Positions 33,343 to 44,120 of a DNA stretch of 64,000 nt are shown in pieces. Location: assembly GCA_963978545.1 (NCBI GenBank), contig OZ021721.1:35637348-35701347 (forward strand). The letters are read 5' to 3'. How positions within the stretch are numbered: the first letter of the stretch is position 1; each line of letters starts with the position of its first letter. The notes under the pieces are model-generated. The model was not told the origin of the DNA, made no database searches, and saw nothing but the letters and a program-made list of their open reading frames with translations. Made by a program: the position numbers and the translations under genes. The DNA comes from Linyphia triangularis (taxonomy: Eukaryota; Arthropoda; Arachnida; Araneae; Linyphiidae).

Positions 33343-33629
33343 ATTTGGACACGCTATATAGTTCGGTTGAGTTACTATACTATGGTATGGTGTATTCTCG
33401 TCACCTGAAATGCTAAAATATATCGTTACTGTTAAAAATTGTAGAACCAAGTTGCATTAAACATTGTAATTATGAGACAACATTCCATTTAAAAGACAGT
33501 CTCTATCTTAATTATTATCAAGAGTCAGTCTCTTGCTATTAAGGTACAAACTTCGGGTTAAATCCTTAAATTGCAATCATTCCCCTGTGCATTTGACTTG
33601 ACTCTCCGTCAAACTCACCCGATCATATA

Positions 33630-33700
33630 ATTTGGCGCAGTATGGCCCTCGTGTTGCCCTTGCGCCGTTAAACTTAAACCAACCCGATGGATGCAAGTTA
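33630..33700 (+). repeat. possible 3' fragment of a SINE A relative
   Basis: GCCCTCGTGTTGC followed by GCGCC and AAACCAACC resembles the 3' part of SINE A read in its sense direction. No tRNA-like head was recognised. Confidence 0.35.
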
Positions 33701-36208
33701 GTTTATAAACGATTATTTCACAAATAAAACATTAAATAACATCTCGATAAAAAAAAAAAAAAAGGATTTTGCTGACAACTAACCCTAATACTAAGTTTCA
33801 TCAACGATAAGAGAATACTAACAACTGTAGAATTTAGTGTAATTTTACGTCAAAAGCAGAAATACCAATACGATCAAATGACTTCTGTACACATTAGTTA
33901 AGACAGAAACAAACACCTTACTTCTCCAATTCAGTTTTCAAACCATATTTGAAGTTTAAAATAAGATGGCAATAAAATAACTTATAAAAACAAAGTTTGC
34001 ATTATAAGTCCTTTATATGCATTACCAATTTTTATATTCATTAACACAGGCGCCGATTCTGTAAACAGCGTGTGCTTGGTATTTGCATCTAATTTTAAAT
34101 ATCAAAAGCACTTCTATCAGCAAAATGTACGGCAAACTAAGTTTCAAAATTTAGTTATGAAAATGTGCATTTATGCTCTCGTATCCAAATATTACTTATT
34201 TATTCTTATTAAAGTAATTTTTTATTTATTAAAAAAATCGGCAACAGGAAAGAATTTGAACAATGGTCGGTTCAATTACTTTTTTTAATACGATTGGATG
34301 ACGACAAGTTGGTTTATTAGTATTCCGTAAAAGTAACCTTTTAATAACAGTTACAACCGCAAAATTTGATAGAATGCATCGTCATCGACATCATCAGCTA
34401 AGTTTCAACCCGATTGGATGACAGCAAGGGGGTTAATTAGGCATCCACAGATTTGCTCTCCATCGACAAACCCACAAAATCGAAGTTAACATAAAGGATT
34501 CAAAAATAAAAATTAAAAGTCGTAAATTTGGATGCATTTGGCAGCAAGAGTCCCGATATGGTTAGTAGCGCAAAAAAATTATAAATAGACTAAAAAATAC
34601 AAAATCAGTAAGTACTTACAAAAAAAGATCCTAATGCAATTGTTTTAACGCTTCACCCTTTATAATTCGTATTGTCCGAACAACCGCATTGGAACGGTGT
34701 TACTGTTTCATGTTGAAGACATATTTTGAATTATTAGGTTTTTTTTAATTTTGGCAGATCTATATTTTTGTAAAATGAACTAGGTTGCAACAAGAATTTT
34801 TTTTTCAACAAATCGAAATTAAAGTTGAAAACAGTAACCTTCACTTACCAGTCATGAAATCTTTACAAGCGCAGAAGGCTCATACATTTTAATACTCAAA
34901 ATAAACATGCCCAGGAAAAACAGTTTAATAGACGCTCATTTCATCATGAATGATTTATTACTATGATGATCCTCACAATTCAGAATTACATTATTTATTA
35001 TAAATACTTTTCAACTACGGAAAGAGAAAATAAAGAGAAATAAAATATGAAAGGTTTTTTTTTTTTATAGTTAGGAGATCAGGATTTTTTTTCTATGGAA
35101 GTTTCTGAAATACACACGCAAAGAAAGAAAGAAAAAAGAAGAAAAAAAAGGAATAACAAATATCAGTTATTTTCAAGAACTTTTCAAGAGCCCTCAAACA
35201 TTAAAAAACTTTCAAGGACCTTCAGGTTAAAAATAAGGAGTTTTCAAGAACTTTTCAAGGGCCCTTGGAGACATTTAGTAAAAATAAGGAGTTCTTAAGG
35301 ACTTTCAAGAACTGTAAGAACCCTGGTTTTAACTGAAAATTTTGACCGGTGATTTCCAAACACCATTTCTCACGTGGAATGTCGGTAGTACGTTCAATAT
35401 TTGTTTATTTTATTTTAATTTCAGATTGGGTTAATTCTTATTGTACGGTTTACAGCTCAGTGATGACCACAGCAACTGCACAACCAATTCGTTTCCATCC
35501 TATTGTAAGGTCACCACTGAGCGGTTGACAATATAATAGGATTGAACCCTGTTTTATGATTCATTTGAGTTTAATAGTATTTCTATATTGTGTTTTTTAC
35601 TGTTTTAATAGTTTTTAGTTGAGGGGTTGACTGTACATTAGGATTGAACCCCAGGTTATATGATTAATTTGTGTTTAATAGTATTTCTATACTGTGTATT
35701 TTGCTGTTTTAATAGCTTTTAAAATGAGCGGAATGAACCTAGATTTGTATTGTATTTGCTCTGTAATTTTTTAAATGTTTTAACGTGTGTTTAATTCGGC
35801 GCCATTTTAATTGCCACAGAGTTGCACATGAACACAATTAGCGCCAAAAAAATTGCAAATTTTCGCCAAAGGGCATCCCAAAGTATATTTTTACCTTTTC
35901 CAGATGTGCAGACACCCCGAACAAATCGAACATGTAGGCCAAAGAGATAATATGCCAATTTTTTAAAAAATAGTTTTAGCGGTAATGAAAAGTTTAAACT
36001 TTTCTGTATCATTAAACTTCTAATGACTACAGCCACAATTCTCCTGGATAAATGGCGCCAAATTACAGATGAATGGGAAAACAACGATAGAAAATTTCCC
36101 TGATTTTTGAGAAATTAAAAAAATTCCTGACATTTCCCTGATTTTTTCCAGAATCAGAAAGCTCCCTGACATTTTGCCGATTTCCAGGTTCTGTGGCCAC
36201 TCTGTTAT

Positions 36209-38829
36209 ACCATTCTAATTTGCATAATTTTTTACAATTAGCTGTTTAAAATTATATACAGTAGACTCCCAACAATCCAGCCTAATATAGCGTAAATATG
36301 GGGCAGATAACAAAACAACTCGATAGGTCAAAATTCTATAACTAGGGTGGGGTAAAATGGGTATAAAAATCACTGGTTTTTTATGTTAAGCTAAAATTTT
36401 CATATAAATGTTTGACAATTCAATTTTAATTTTGGATTTTCTTTATATTGCACATCTTGCAAAAAGAGTACATAATTTTTTATTATTTTGTTGCATAAAT
36501 ATGTTTGTGAGAAAACATTTTAGAACTATATGTTTACTATACCCATTTCATCCCACGGAGGTGAAAACGGGTATAGTGTGGGTTAAAATGGGTATACTAT
36601 AGTTGAACAATGAAATCCATAAAATAAATAATAAACCATAAGTAAATAATAAACCACAGAATTACCAAACGAAAGCACAAGCCCAATGAAATATGAAAAA
36701 TAATATAGCAAGTCATAAAATCATTTAAAACCCTTGTTTTAATCTGAAATTGGTTGGTTCCCTCTATACCAGTAATGTTAATTTGACATATTTCATGTAC
36801 CTTTTTCTCAGAACGTATTTGACATAGAAGCTTAATTTTTTTTTCACTGCATTTATCAGACTTGTTATTCTACTGAAGTTGGCTTTTGATTGTAATACAT
36901 TTAATTTTTTTTAAATGAATTTTCGTGTAAGTCACTCAAATTTGTTAAAAATCACAAGGTTTTTTTTTCCCAAAAAAAGTCAAAACAAATTTTTGTTTAA
37001 AAATAACATAATCTCACTTCAATATATACCGATACGTAAAAGGAAAACGTGGTAAAAATTTTAGGAAGATAATTTGTGCAGTTTCTGAGAAAAAGGTACA
37101 TGAACAATGAAAAATGTAGTTTTGAGAAAAACGCATTTAAAAAAAAAAAAAAAAACTTGACTTACACTAATAGTTACCATTTTAAAATACTTCTAGTTGA
37201 GGTATTATTACAAATAAAGTATCCTTTTATAGGGGAGAATTTAAATTTTGATTTACAATAATAATATCAAAATCGATTATTTTTAAAATTTTGAGTACCA
37301 ACTTCCTTTAATACGTCCAACTTAAATGTTTGTTGGTAATATTTGTAAAAAAATCACATCTCCCCACATAACACTTATTGACTGCAAAATACTATTATTA
37401 TTAGTGTTCAAAATCTAGCAAAAATATAATTCCTCATATTGTTGAATGCTGGTTCATTTAAGATTTTTTATGTCTGGCTATTTTCAATGAAGTCTGCAAG
37501 TTCCACATCAGGGAAAACTAAAACCAGCCAATCTTGGATTTTTTCACGAATTTTAGGTTGTACGAGTCTTCTTTGATTGCCATAATTTTCCAATGAATTC
37601 TTGCTTCTTTCCCCCCCCTAAATACTCTCCTTTTACCCATGCAAGCTATAACTGTAGGCCAATTTTTATTGTTCTTATCATTTAAGCCAATGTCTTATGA
37701 TGAAGTTTAAACTTAGTTTGGCATGTTAATCTCATTAGTTTTAACTTTTTTAGTGGTCCCCTTTCCAGATTCATTTTTTAACCTCATACGATTTCTTCAT
37801 TCGTTAAAACAAAGTTTTAACGAATGACGTTTATCTTTCAATTTCGAATTTTTTATACTTTATGTTATTCTAAGACTCAAAGTTTTAGGAGATATAAGAG
37901 ACAAAAATGCTTTATAAGACAAAATCTTTATGAGAAGAGATAAGTTTTGTGTTTAAAGCTAACTCTCCTTTGACTAGTTGGTTGGTTTCTACGTTTAACG
38001 ACCTATTTTTATGCACAATAACGGCTAATCAGGCTGGGACCAACAGCTTAACATGAATTCAGAACCACTAGAAACAACCATGCCTAACCCAGGATTTGAA
38101 CCCGGCACTTTTGGCATGCAAGGCCTAAGCATTAACCACACACCCATCAAGTGGGTCCTCCTTTGAATAGTGGTAATATGGCAGTGTCCAGTTGAGAGAT
38201 TCCTGATCTCTTTCGTGAAGAATTTTTAATTACCTATATTAATTTTTTAAAAGCTTTAAATAATTCGAAAGTATATTATTGTGGTACTTTGAAACATATT
38301 ATTCTAATTAAAAAAAAAAAGACTTTACTCAGAAAAACTTTATATGATCACTTTAAAAATACCTACAAATGTTAAGCTTAACACTATACCCAATTTACCC
38401 CATTCACAAAATTGGGATTTAAAAGAAAAATAAACAAAAAATTCATTTTACCTGCAATTTAAATATACAATAAAAATGTTTAATAAACACAGTCAAGTAA
38501 CTGGAATGTAATTTTATTAAATATTCTGAGCTGCAGACAGAAGTTTAAGTAGACAACATATGGCATGAAGGTGTACAATAGTGTTTTTACTGTTGACACT
38601 CATATAAAACAAATTATTGAAATAAAAATAAGTTTAGGCATCATACTATCATGTAGTTTTAAAAACTATGAATATATTAGAAACTTCTAAAATTTAAACA
38701 ATATATTTTGACAACCCATTTTACCCAACTACCCCTTTTACCTCACCTTACCCTACACTTCCTGTAACCTCATACCATTAAGAATGGATTTTTTATACCA
38801 AAATCCCCCAAAAATAAAAACATATTTAC
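36209..38829. other. intron with one SINE
   Basis: AT-rich intron between the TIR element and the BROX-like exon at 38830. It contains the SINE at about 37976-38157 and otherwise only short repeats of AAAATGGGTATA-type words near 36350-36600. Confidence 0.5.
37976..38157 (-). repeat. tRNA-derived SINE, family B
   Basis: The minus strand has the B-box GGGTTCAAATCCTGGG, then GTTCTGAATTC in place of the usual body word, TATTGTGCATAAAAATAGG and the terminal AACCAACC. Same orientation as the copies at 26.5, 33.2 and 49.4 kb. Confidence 0.87.
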
Positions 38830-39033
38830 ATTGGTGTATTTCCAAGTAAAGACTGGGTCCAACGAAACCGTGCAGCATATCGAAGCTTACTCTCGCCACC
38901 TTTTTCATCTGGAGATACAATCAATGCACACAGGAAACTAAGGTATTTTTCTAAGGCAGTGTTCAATGTTGCAGTATCATTATTTGGATCAGCAAGGAGG
39001 TCCAATAGTCTGTTGCGAGTTTGACGCAGTTCA
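38830..39033 (-). CDS. Brox: BROX-like gene, exon (SKLRY..F.W segment), most 5' recognised
   Basis: The acceptor is TCTTTTTTCAG and the donor CCAAT|GTAAAT. One entering base, 67 codons, two bases leaving: 204 bp. It encodes ELRQTRNRLLDLLADPNN, a helix with ALEKYLSFLCALI, then ESKLRYAARFRWTQSLLGN, matching the BROX region R-RLLEL...ESKLRY-x2-F-W-x2-L directly before AQQDAVFELI. The N-terminal exons are not in the recognised set and should lie at higher coordinates or beyond the window. Confidence 0.93.
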
Positions 39034-39192
39034 CTGAAAAAAGAAATGGAATGTGAATTGACATTTTAAGATTAGATAGTGAAAGAAATATATGTTTCTG
39101 AAAATATTTTGACAACATTTAATTTACACATAGTACTTAGGTTAAAATCTTTTCTTCCTCAAATGGGAGGGTGGATATTTTTTTTATAGTTA

Positions 39193-39193
<1 letters not shown>

Positions 39194-39276
<83 letters not shown>
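39194..39276. repeat. (TA)n microsatellite, about 41 units
   Basis: An uninterrupted TA run. It creates two spurious tyrosine/isoleucine open frames on both strands. Confidence 0.97.
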
Positions 39277-39279
<3 letters not shown>

Positions 39280-39476
39280 CTCAAAAAGTTATAAAAAGAA
39301 ACATAAGAAATATTTTTGAAATCCTTCAATTTGTGGCTTTCATTTGTTACCAACTGCAATGCAAGGACAAAGTTTTCCTCAAAATAGAAAAGAACTTGTA
39401 AAAAAAAAAAAAAAAAAAACATTACCAGGCTTATACAATAGTTTAAACTAATATACAAACAAAGGAACATAAAAAA

Positions 39477-40199
39477 GTAATTTCCCTGACAGATTTTGAA
39501 AAAATTCCCTGACATTACAGCAAAGTTTTTAAATTTCCCCAACTTTTCCAGATACCCTGATCAAATAGAACATGAATGCCAAAGAGATTATATGCTAATA
39601 TTTTGAATGACTTGACTTATGAATGAGGGTGACTCTACCGAGTACCAGCACCGCGACTGAAGTCTATTGTACTGAAGCCCTCTATTTGATCTAAAGAAGA
39701 CTGGTTGCCGAAATAAATTTCATTACAGACCTGATTGGAACATTTGACAGTTCCTAGGGGTCGATACAATGGTATCCCAGATGTTCAAATCTTTGGGCAT
39801 AGTAGTCACATTTACATAACACATATGTAGAGCTCTCTGTCATACAACAGCCCCTGCATAGTAGATCATCTACAACACCTAGCAGATTAAGATGTCTATT
39901 TAAGGTGCAGTGTCCAGTTAAAAGACCTACAGCAACCTTTATTTCTCTTAATATTTTGAATAGTTTTGGTGTTTTAGTTATGAAAAGTTTAAATTATTCC
40001 TTAGCATGAAATTTCTAACGATTGCCGCCAAATTTCTCCGGGTAAATGGCACAAAAAACGAACAGGCAAGCGTACCTTCAATACAATAATAGTATATTTC
40101 ACTGATTTTTGTGAAATTTAAAAAAAAATTCATTGGCATTTCTGATTTTTTTCCAGAATTAGAAAGTTCCCTAATTTCCAGGTTCTGTGGCTACTCTGT
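39477..40199. repeat. second copy of the ACAGGGTGGCC TIR element, left-truncated
   Basis: It shares blocks with 35850-36205 (CCAAAGAGAT-ATATGC, GAAAAGTTTAAA, CCAGGTTCTGTGG-x-ACTCTGT) and ends at 40199 before TAT. The left inverted end is missing. A 340-bp retroinsert at 39609-39948 interrupts it. Confidence 0.75.
39609..39948 (-). pseudogene. Jockey-like LINE fragment (RT C-terminal region)
   Basis: The minus strand encodes GLLTGHCTLNRHLNLLGVVD, then DDLLCRGCC, and LCKCDYYAQRFEHLG. This is the GHC-LN-HL...C-x2-C...L-C-C pattern at the C-terminus of jockey-type LINE ORF2. A perfect 13-bp duplication TAATATTTTGAAT (39596-39608 and 39949-39961) flanks it. It is strongly 5'-truncated, and no poly(A) is visible. 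Confidence 0.82.
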
Positions 40200-40202
40200 T
40201 AT

Positions 40203-41741
40203 GGTCATTCCATGGTAACTTACGTTACATTTGGACACTTTCTGTTAACTGTTAGTATAAATATAATAACAAAAAGCAATTCAAAATAAAATACTGATTT
40301 GATTTCTTAAATCACCTAAAAAAAAACTAAATTTTAATGCAAATGATACTAAATTAAAGATAATTTTAAAATTTATAAAATTAATTTAAGTACAGTAACT
40401 TACGCTATGCCAAAAGGGAACAGAGTAAAAAGTTCATTTAGTTTAAGATAAAATTCTGTTCTGTTTAACATTCTGGTGTTTTAAAGTTATATACATTTCC
40501 TTCCCTAATATTTAGGAATTGCAATTATGCAATTTAAAATTATCTGCATGAATTATTTTTTTATAGCAATTTAATTGAGAGTAACTTATGTTACACATTT
40601 GCACGTTTCAGAAATGATATACCAATTGCTTTATTTTTATTAAACTAACTTATGCTTTAAGTTATTAAGAGGTTTAAAAAAATACTATAATGTTGTGCGT
40701 ATAATTTACATTATTTTGCAATTATCAAAATTTAAAAATATTGTAATTAAAAAGATAAAAAAAAAAAAAAAAAAAGAACATTCATTCTTCAAGCAGGTTT
40801 TATTCTTCTAATTTATAATGTCCACTACTACATATTGTTTGATTTTATGAATCAAATTTTTCTTTAAAAAAAAAATTCATCAGTGTGATTGGGTTATTTC
40901 CAGAATTAAATCTTTCATTTTAATCTTGAGATTTGTATTAAAAAGTTGTCATCTTTCGTGACAGTTATTATACTTGGATACAGTGAATTGTCATAATGAT
41001 CCATAATACCAATAATTCACTTTCAAGTTTCTATGTTTTATTCTTACGAAGCTTTAGAAGATATTCAATGGTTTTTCCATTGCAAAATTTTTAAACAGAT
41101 ATTTTAATATTCTGCCATAGGGAAGCTTTTCAGTAACAAAACTTTTAAATGGAGATTTTAATATTCTGCATTGTGTTAGCTAAGAAAAATAGGTTTGCCA
41201 GTTTTGACTTGGAATATTTTCCCACCAGCAGTGATCTATATTTTTTTAGTTGTGAATCTTGATGTCTGATTTTGAGCTGCCAGCACAAAATGCTCAGCTT
41301 TATTAACAATTTGTTTCCTTATTAGCACTCTTACACTTCTTTTAAGATCTACCCTCCAATAACATATTAATATCAAAATGTAGAAATAAATATTGGTAAT
41401 TAATATAATATTAAAATTTTCTTAATCGATATGCTTAGGCTTGATTAGAAAGAATGTTTCGTCGTTATAACATTGCAATTAAAACTGAGTAAAAATTATT
41501 AAAACTGATTAACATGAGTACCTAGAAACAAAAACAAATTCATTCAAATTATTTATTTTTACATTGGACAGTTTTGAAACCATGAGTAAATATTTTATTT
41601 TTTATGGTAAGTTTATTAATATTCTAAGTATTCTATGGAAAATTCTCCATCAATAACCAAGGTTCTATCTTTTTGGTAACTTACGTTACAAATTTTAATT
41701 ATTCTATTATTAATTGTAAAAAATACATACAAAATAAAAGT
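40203..41741. other. AT-rich non-coding stretch
   Basis: No gene or element with definable ends. GTAACTTACGTTACA-like words recur near 40210, 40400, 40580, 41680 and 46625. Confidence 0.5.
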
Positions 41742-41745
41742 ATAG

Positions 41746-42438
41746 TGTTGCGTGGATGGGTTTGAAAGATTTGAAGCCAAAGAAGATCAAAACTTGCAGG
41801 AATTTATTCCGATATAACTCTAAGCAGATTCTTGTACAACTCCAGAACTTTCCTTTCTAATAGACTCAATACAGCTCTTTACACAATAATGTAGCTCAAA
41901 CAGCAGTTAAAAAAACTAGATACACAACTGCTGAAATCGACGCACAAGACAATGCAATACAGTTCACTTTTGCAATACAACTCTCTGAATGCTCGTTGAG
42001 AGACAACTAACTCAGTCTCTCCAATCAACTAACTCCATCACCCGCTCTCTTGGGCTTATATAGGAAAGTCAATTCTTTCGCGAATCTTCTAGAGATAGAA
42101 TTTTGGAGAATTTTCATGATCACAGTTGAAAAGCCCTATACCGGTACATGGGGACCAAAAATTTCGCCAAATGGTCGTCAAGTTTGGCGACCAAAATTAG
42201 TCACCAAAAATTTCGCCAACTTGGCGAGATTGCCATTAACCATAATATTGAATGGCCTTCTCCTCGCAAAACTCGTTTTCCAGCATTATCTCTGTAAAAC
42301 TCGCTTTCTCACATTAAGAGACACATTGCAGGAAAGCAAAGTAAGCTTTTGCACTGCCTTATGCGAAATGTACATAAATTTTCCTTTTTACATAGTTAAT
42401 ACTACGAAATATTTACAAATATACAGAAATTCGTAATA
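41746..42438 (-). repeat. Gypsy-3 3' LTR (693 bp)
   Basis: TGTTGCGTGG to TTCGTAATA on the plus strand; the end should be TTCGTAACA as in the solo LTR, so the terminal bases are mutated. It carries repeated GTTTGGCGACC motifs. Confidence 0.88.
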
Positions 42439-42913
42439 TTGCCACTCTCTCAATGACTGCACGTCCCGGGCAGTACAGTCCCTGGAAAGGAAGGCTTACC
42501 TTCAAAGCAATAGCAAACACTCTGTGTTCATTACTCAACTACTACTATTACTTACTAATTTATATACAGAAAGACAGAAACATTACTAAAAATAAATAAA
42601 CAATAAACATAAAAATTTATATACACATGTGACGATGGTCTAAATAACTATATACACTTTATACATTAGGGGAATTACAAACTATGGCCATAGTAAGGAG
42701 CTAACCTGTCGTAATGAGCGACTCTAGGTTTAGAATTAGATGACTTACGAATTCGGACCATGACATCATTCAGCAGGTTGAGGACTGAGTAAGGACCATT
42801 CCAGTGAGACTGAAGTTTGGGAGAAAGTCATTTTTGTCGTTTCGGGTACCAGAACCAAACCTTGTCACCTTCTTGGAATTGATGTCCTGTAGGCTTCGTG
42901 TCGTATCTGGTCT

Positions 42914-43677
42914 TCATCTTATCGGTCGCCAAGTGGATTCGCTCTCGAGCAAAATTGTGCACAGCTCAAATCGTGCCTGAAGATCCTCAACGTACTCCTC
43001 TGGCGATGACGGTGCATCAGGAGGGCGGCCACACAACAGATCACAAGGCCGACGAAGGTTACGACCGAAGAGCATCCAGGATGGGGAATAGCCGGTAGTC
43101 ATGTGGACAGCGCTGTGATAGATCAGAAGAAACAAAGGTAACTTCTGATCCCAGTCCTGTTGGTTTCTGGAAACCATCAGTGAGAGGTTATAGAGGATGG
43201 TTCTGTTAAATCTCTCCACCATGATATCCGACTGCGGGTGTAAATCCGTCATCAGTGTTTTTCAATGCCAAGTAGATCACAAAGTCCTTTCATTACAGCA
43301 GAGGTAAAATTCCTTCCTTGATCAGAATGCAACTGAAGAGGCACACCAAATCTGGAAATCCAGCTCTGAACCATTACCTCTGCAATGGTGGGAGCCTCTT
43401 GATCAGGGATATGATATGCTTCGGGCCACTTCGTAAAATAACCCATGACAACAAAGAGGTATCTGTTGCCGTCAGCAGATCGTGGCAGTGATCCCAAGAT
43501 GTCAAACGCAATCCGTTCAAAAGGCGCTCCTACGTTGTAACGTTGCAGTTTTCCTCGACTGCGTTTCTTCGGTCCTTTCCGGGCTGCAAAGGCATCACAT
43601 GATAGGCACCAATTCTCCACGTCAGCCCTCGCCTTACTCCAGCAGAACCGCTCTTGAACTCTTTGCAATGTCTTCAT
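42914..43677 (-). pseudogene. Gypsy-3 integrase
   Basis: 43677-43252 holds the zinc-domain end (CLSCDAF), the first catalytic Asp (AFDILGSLP) and the second Asp (HSDQGRNF), ending at a frameshift near 43250. 43252-42914 continues with LHPQSDIMVERFNR including the Glu and QKLPLFLLIYHSAVH, then decays after the EEYVEDLQARF region. The sequence resembles a different gypsy lineage from Gypsy-1 and Gypsy-2. Confidence 0.88.
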
Positions 43678-43892
43678 TACTCCGAAGTGGCCTCCAGTTG
43701 GACTACTATGAAGTTCTTTAAGAACGTCTGGGACTCAGGATCTTGGAAGCAATAGCTGCCATCGGTATGTCTTTCCATCATCAGATTCAAACTTCTGGTA
43801 CAGCATCTTGCATGGAAACAAAAATCTGTCCATGAACACAAAAATTAAATTGTTCATCTTGTTCTGCCATTGCACTGGTTATCGGCATTCAA
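43678..43892 (-). pseudogene. Gypsy-3 gag start joined to integrase upstream region
   Basis: Just inside the primer-binding site an ATG begins MAEQDEQFNF. Within about 100 bases the sequence is already in pre-integrase context (KTYRWQLLLP, then ELHSSPTGGHFGVMKTLQRV). The gag, protease, RT and RNase H have therefore been deleted between them. Confidence 0.65.
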
Positions 43893-43910
43893 ATCTCACT
43901 TCTGACACCA
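43893..43910 (-). promoter_or_regulatory. Gypsy-3 primer-binding site
   Basis: The minus strand reads TGGTGTCAGAAGTGAGAT two bases inside the 5' LTR, a common gypsy-type site starting TGG. It differs from the TGGTGAC sites of Gypsy-1 and Gypsy-2. Confidence 0.7.
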
Positions 43911-44120
43911 GTTGTTGCGTGGATGGGTTCGAAAGATTTGAAGCCAAAGCAGATCAAAACTTGCAAAAATTTATTCCGATATAACTCTTCGCAGATTCTT
44001 TTACAACTCCAGAACTTTCCGTTCTAATAGACTCAATGCAGCTCTTTACACAATAATAGAGCTCAAACAGCAGTTAAAAACTAGATACACAACTGCTAAA
44101 ATCGTCGCACAAGACAATGC

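Larger units (their letters stand above)
31162..35325. mobile_element. hAT-like element with 6-bp TSD, nested
   Basis: Inverted ends are CAGGGTTCGTACAGATTTTT (left) and CAGGGTTCTTACAGTTCTTG (right, reverse complement). A perfect 6-bp duplication GTTTTA lies at 31156-31161 and 35326-35331. Subterminal TTCAAGGAC/TTTTCAAGAAC motifs are repeated at both ends. The 4.2 kb has no recognisable transposase and contains a SINE (33158-33342) and a short TTAA-type element (31945-32211). Confidence 0.8.
30908..36205. mobile_element. TIR element, family ACAGGGTGGCC, carrying a nested hAT-like element
   Basis: Inverted ends are ACAGGGTGGCCATAAAATTC (left) and ACAGAGTGGCCACAGAACCT (right, reverse complement). 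They are flanked by TAT (30905-30907 and 36206-36208). Without the 4.17-kb nested insertion it is about 1.1 kb. No transposase is seen. A second copy ends at 40199. The superfamily is not assigned; a 3-bp duplication would fit Academ-like or similar elements. Confidence 0.7.

Noticed and set aside
39159..39542. Long Tyr/Ile-rich frames on both strands
   Set aside because: They are translations of the (TA)n microsatellite.
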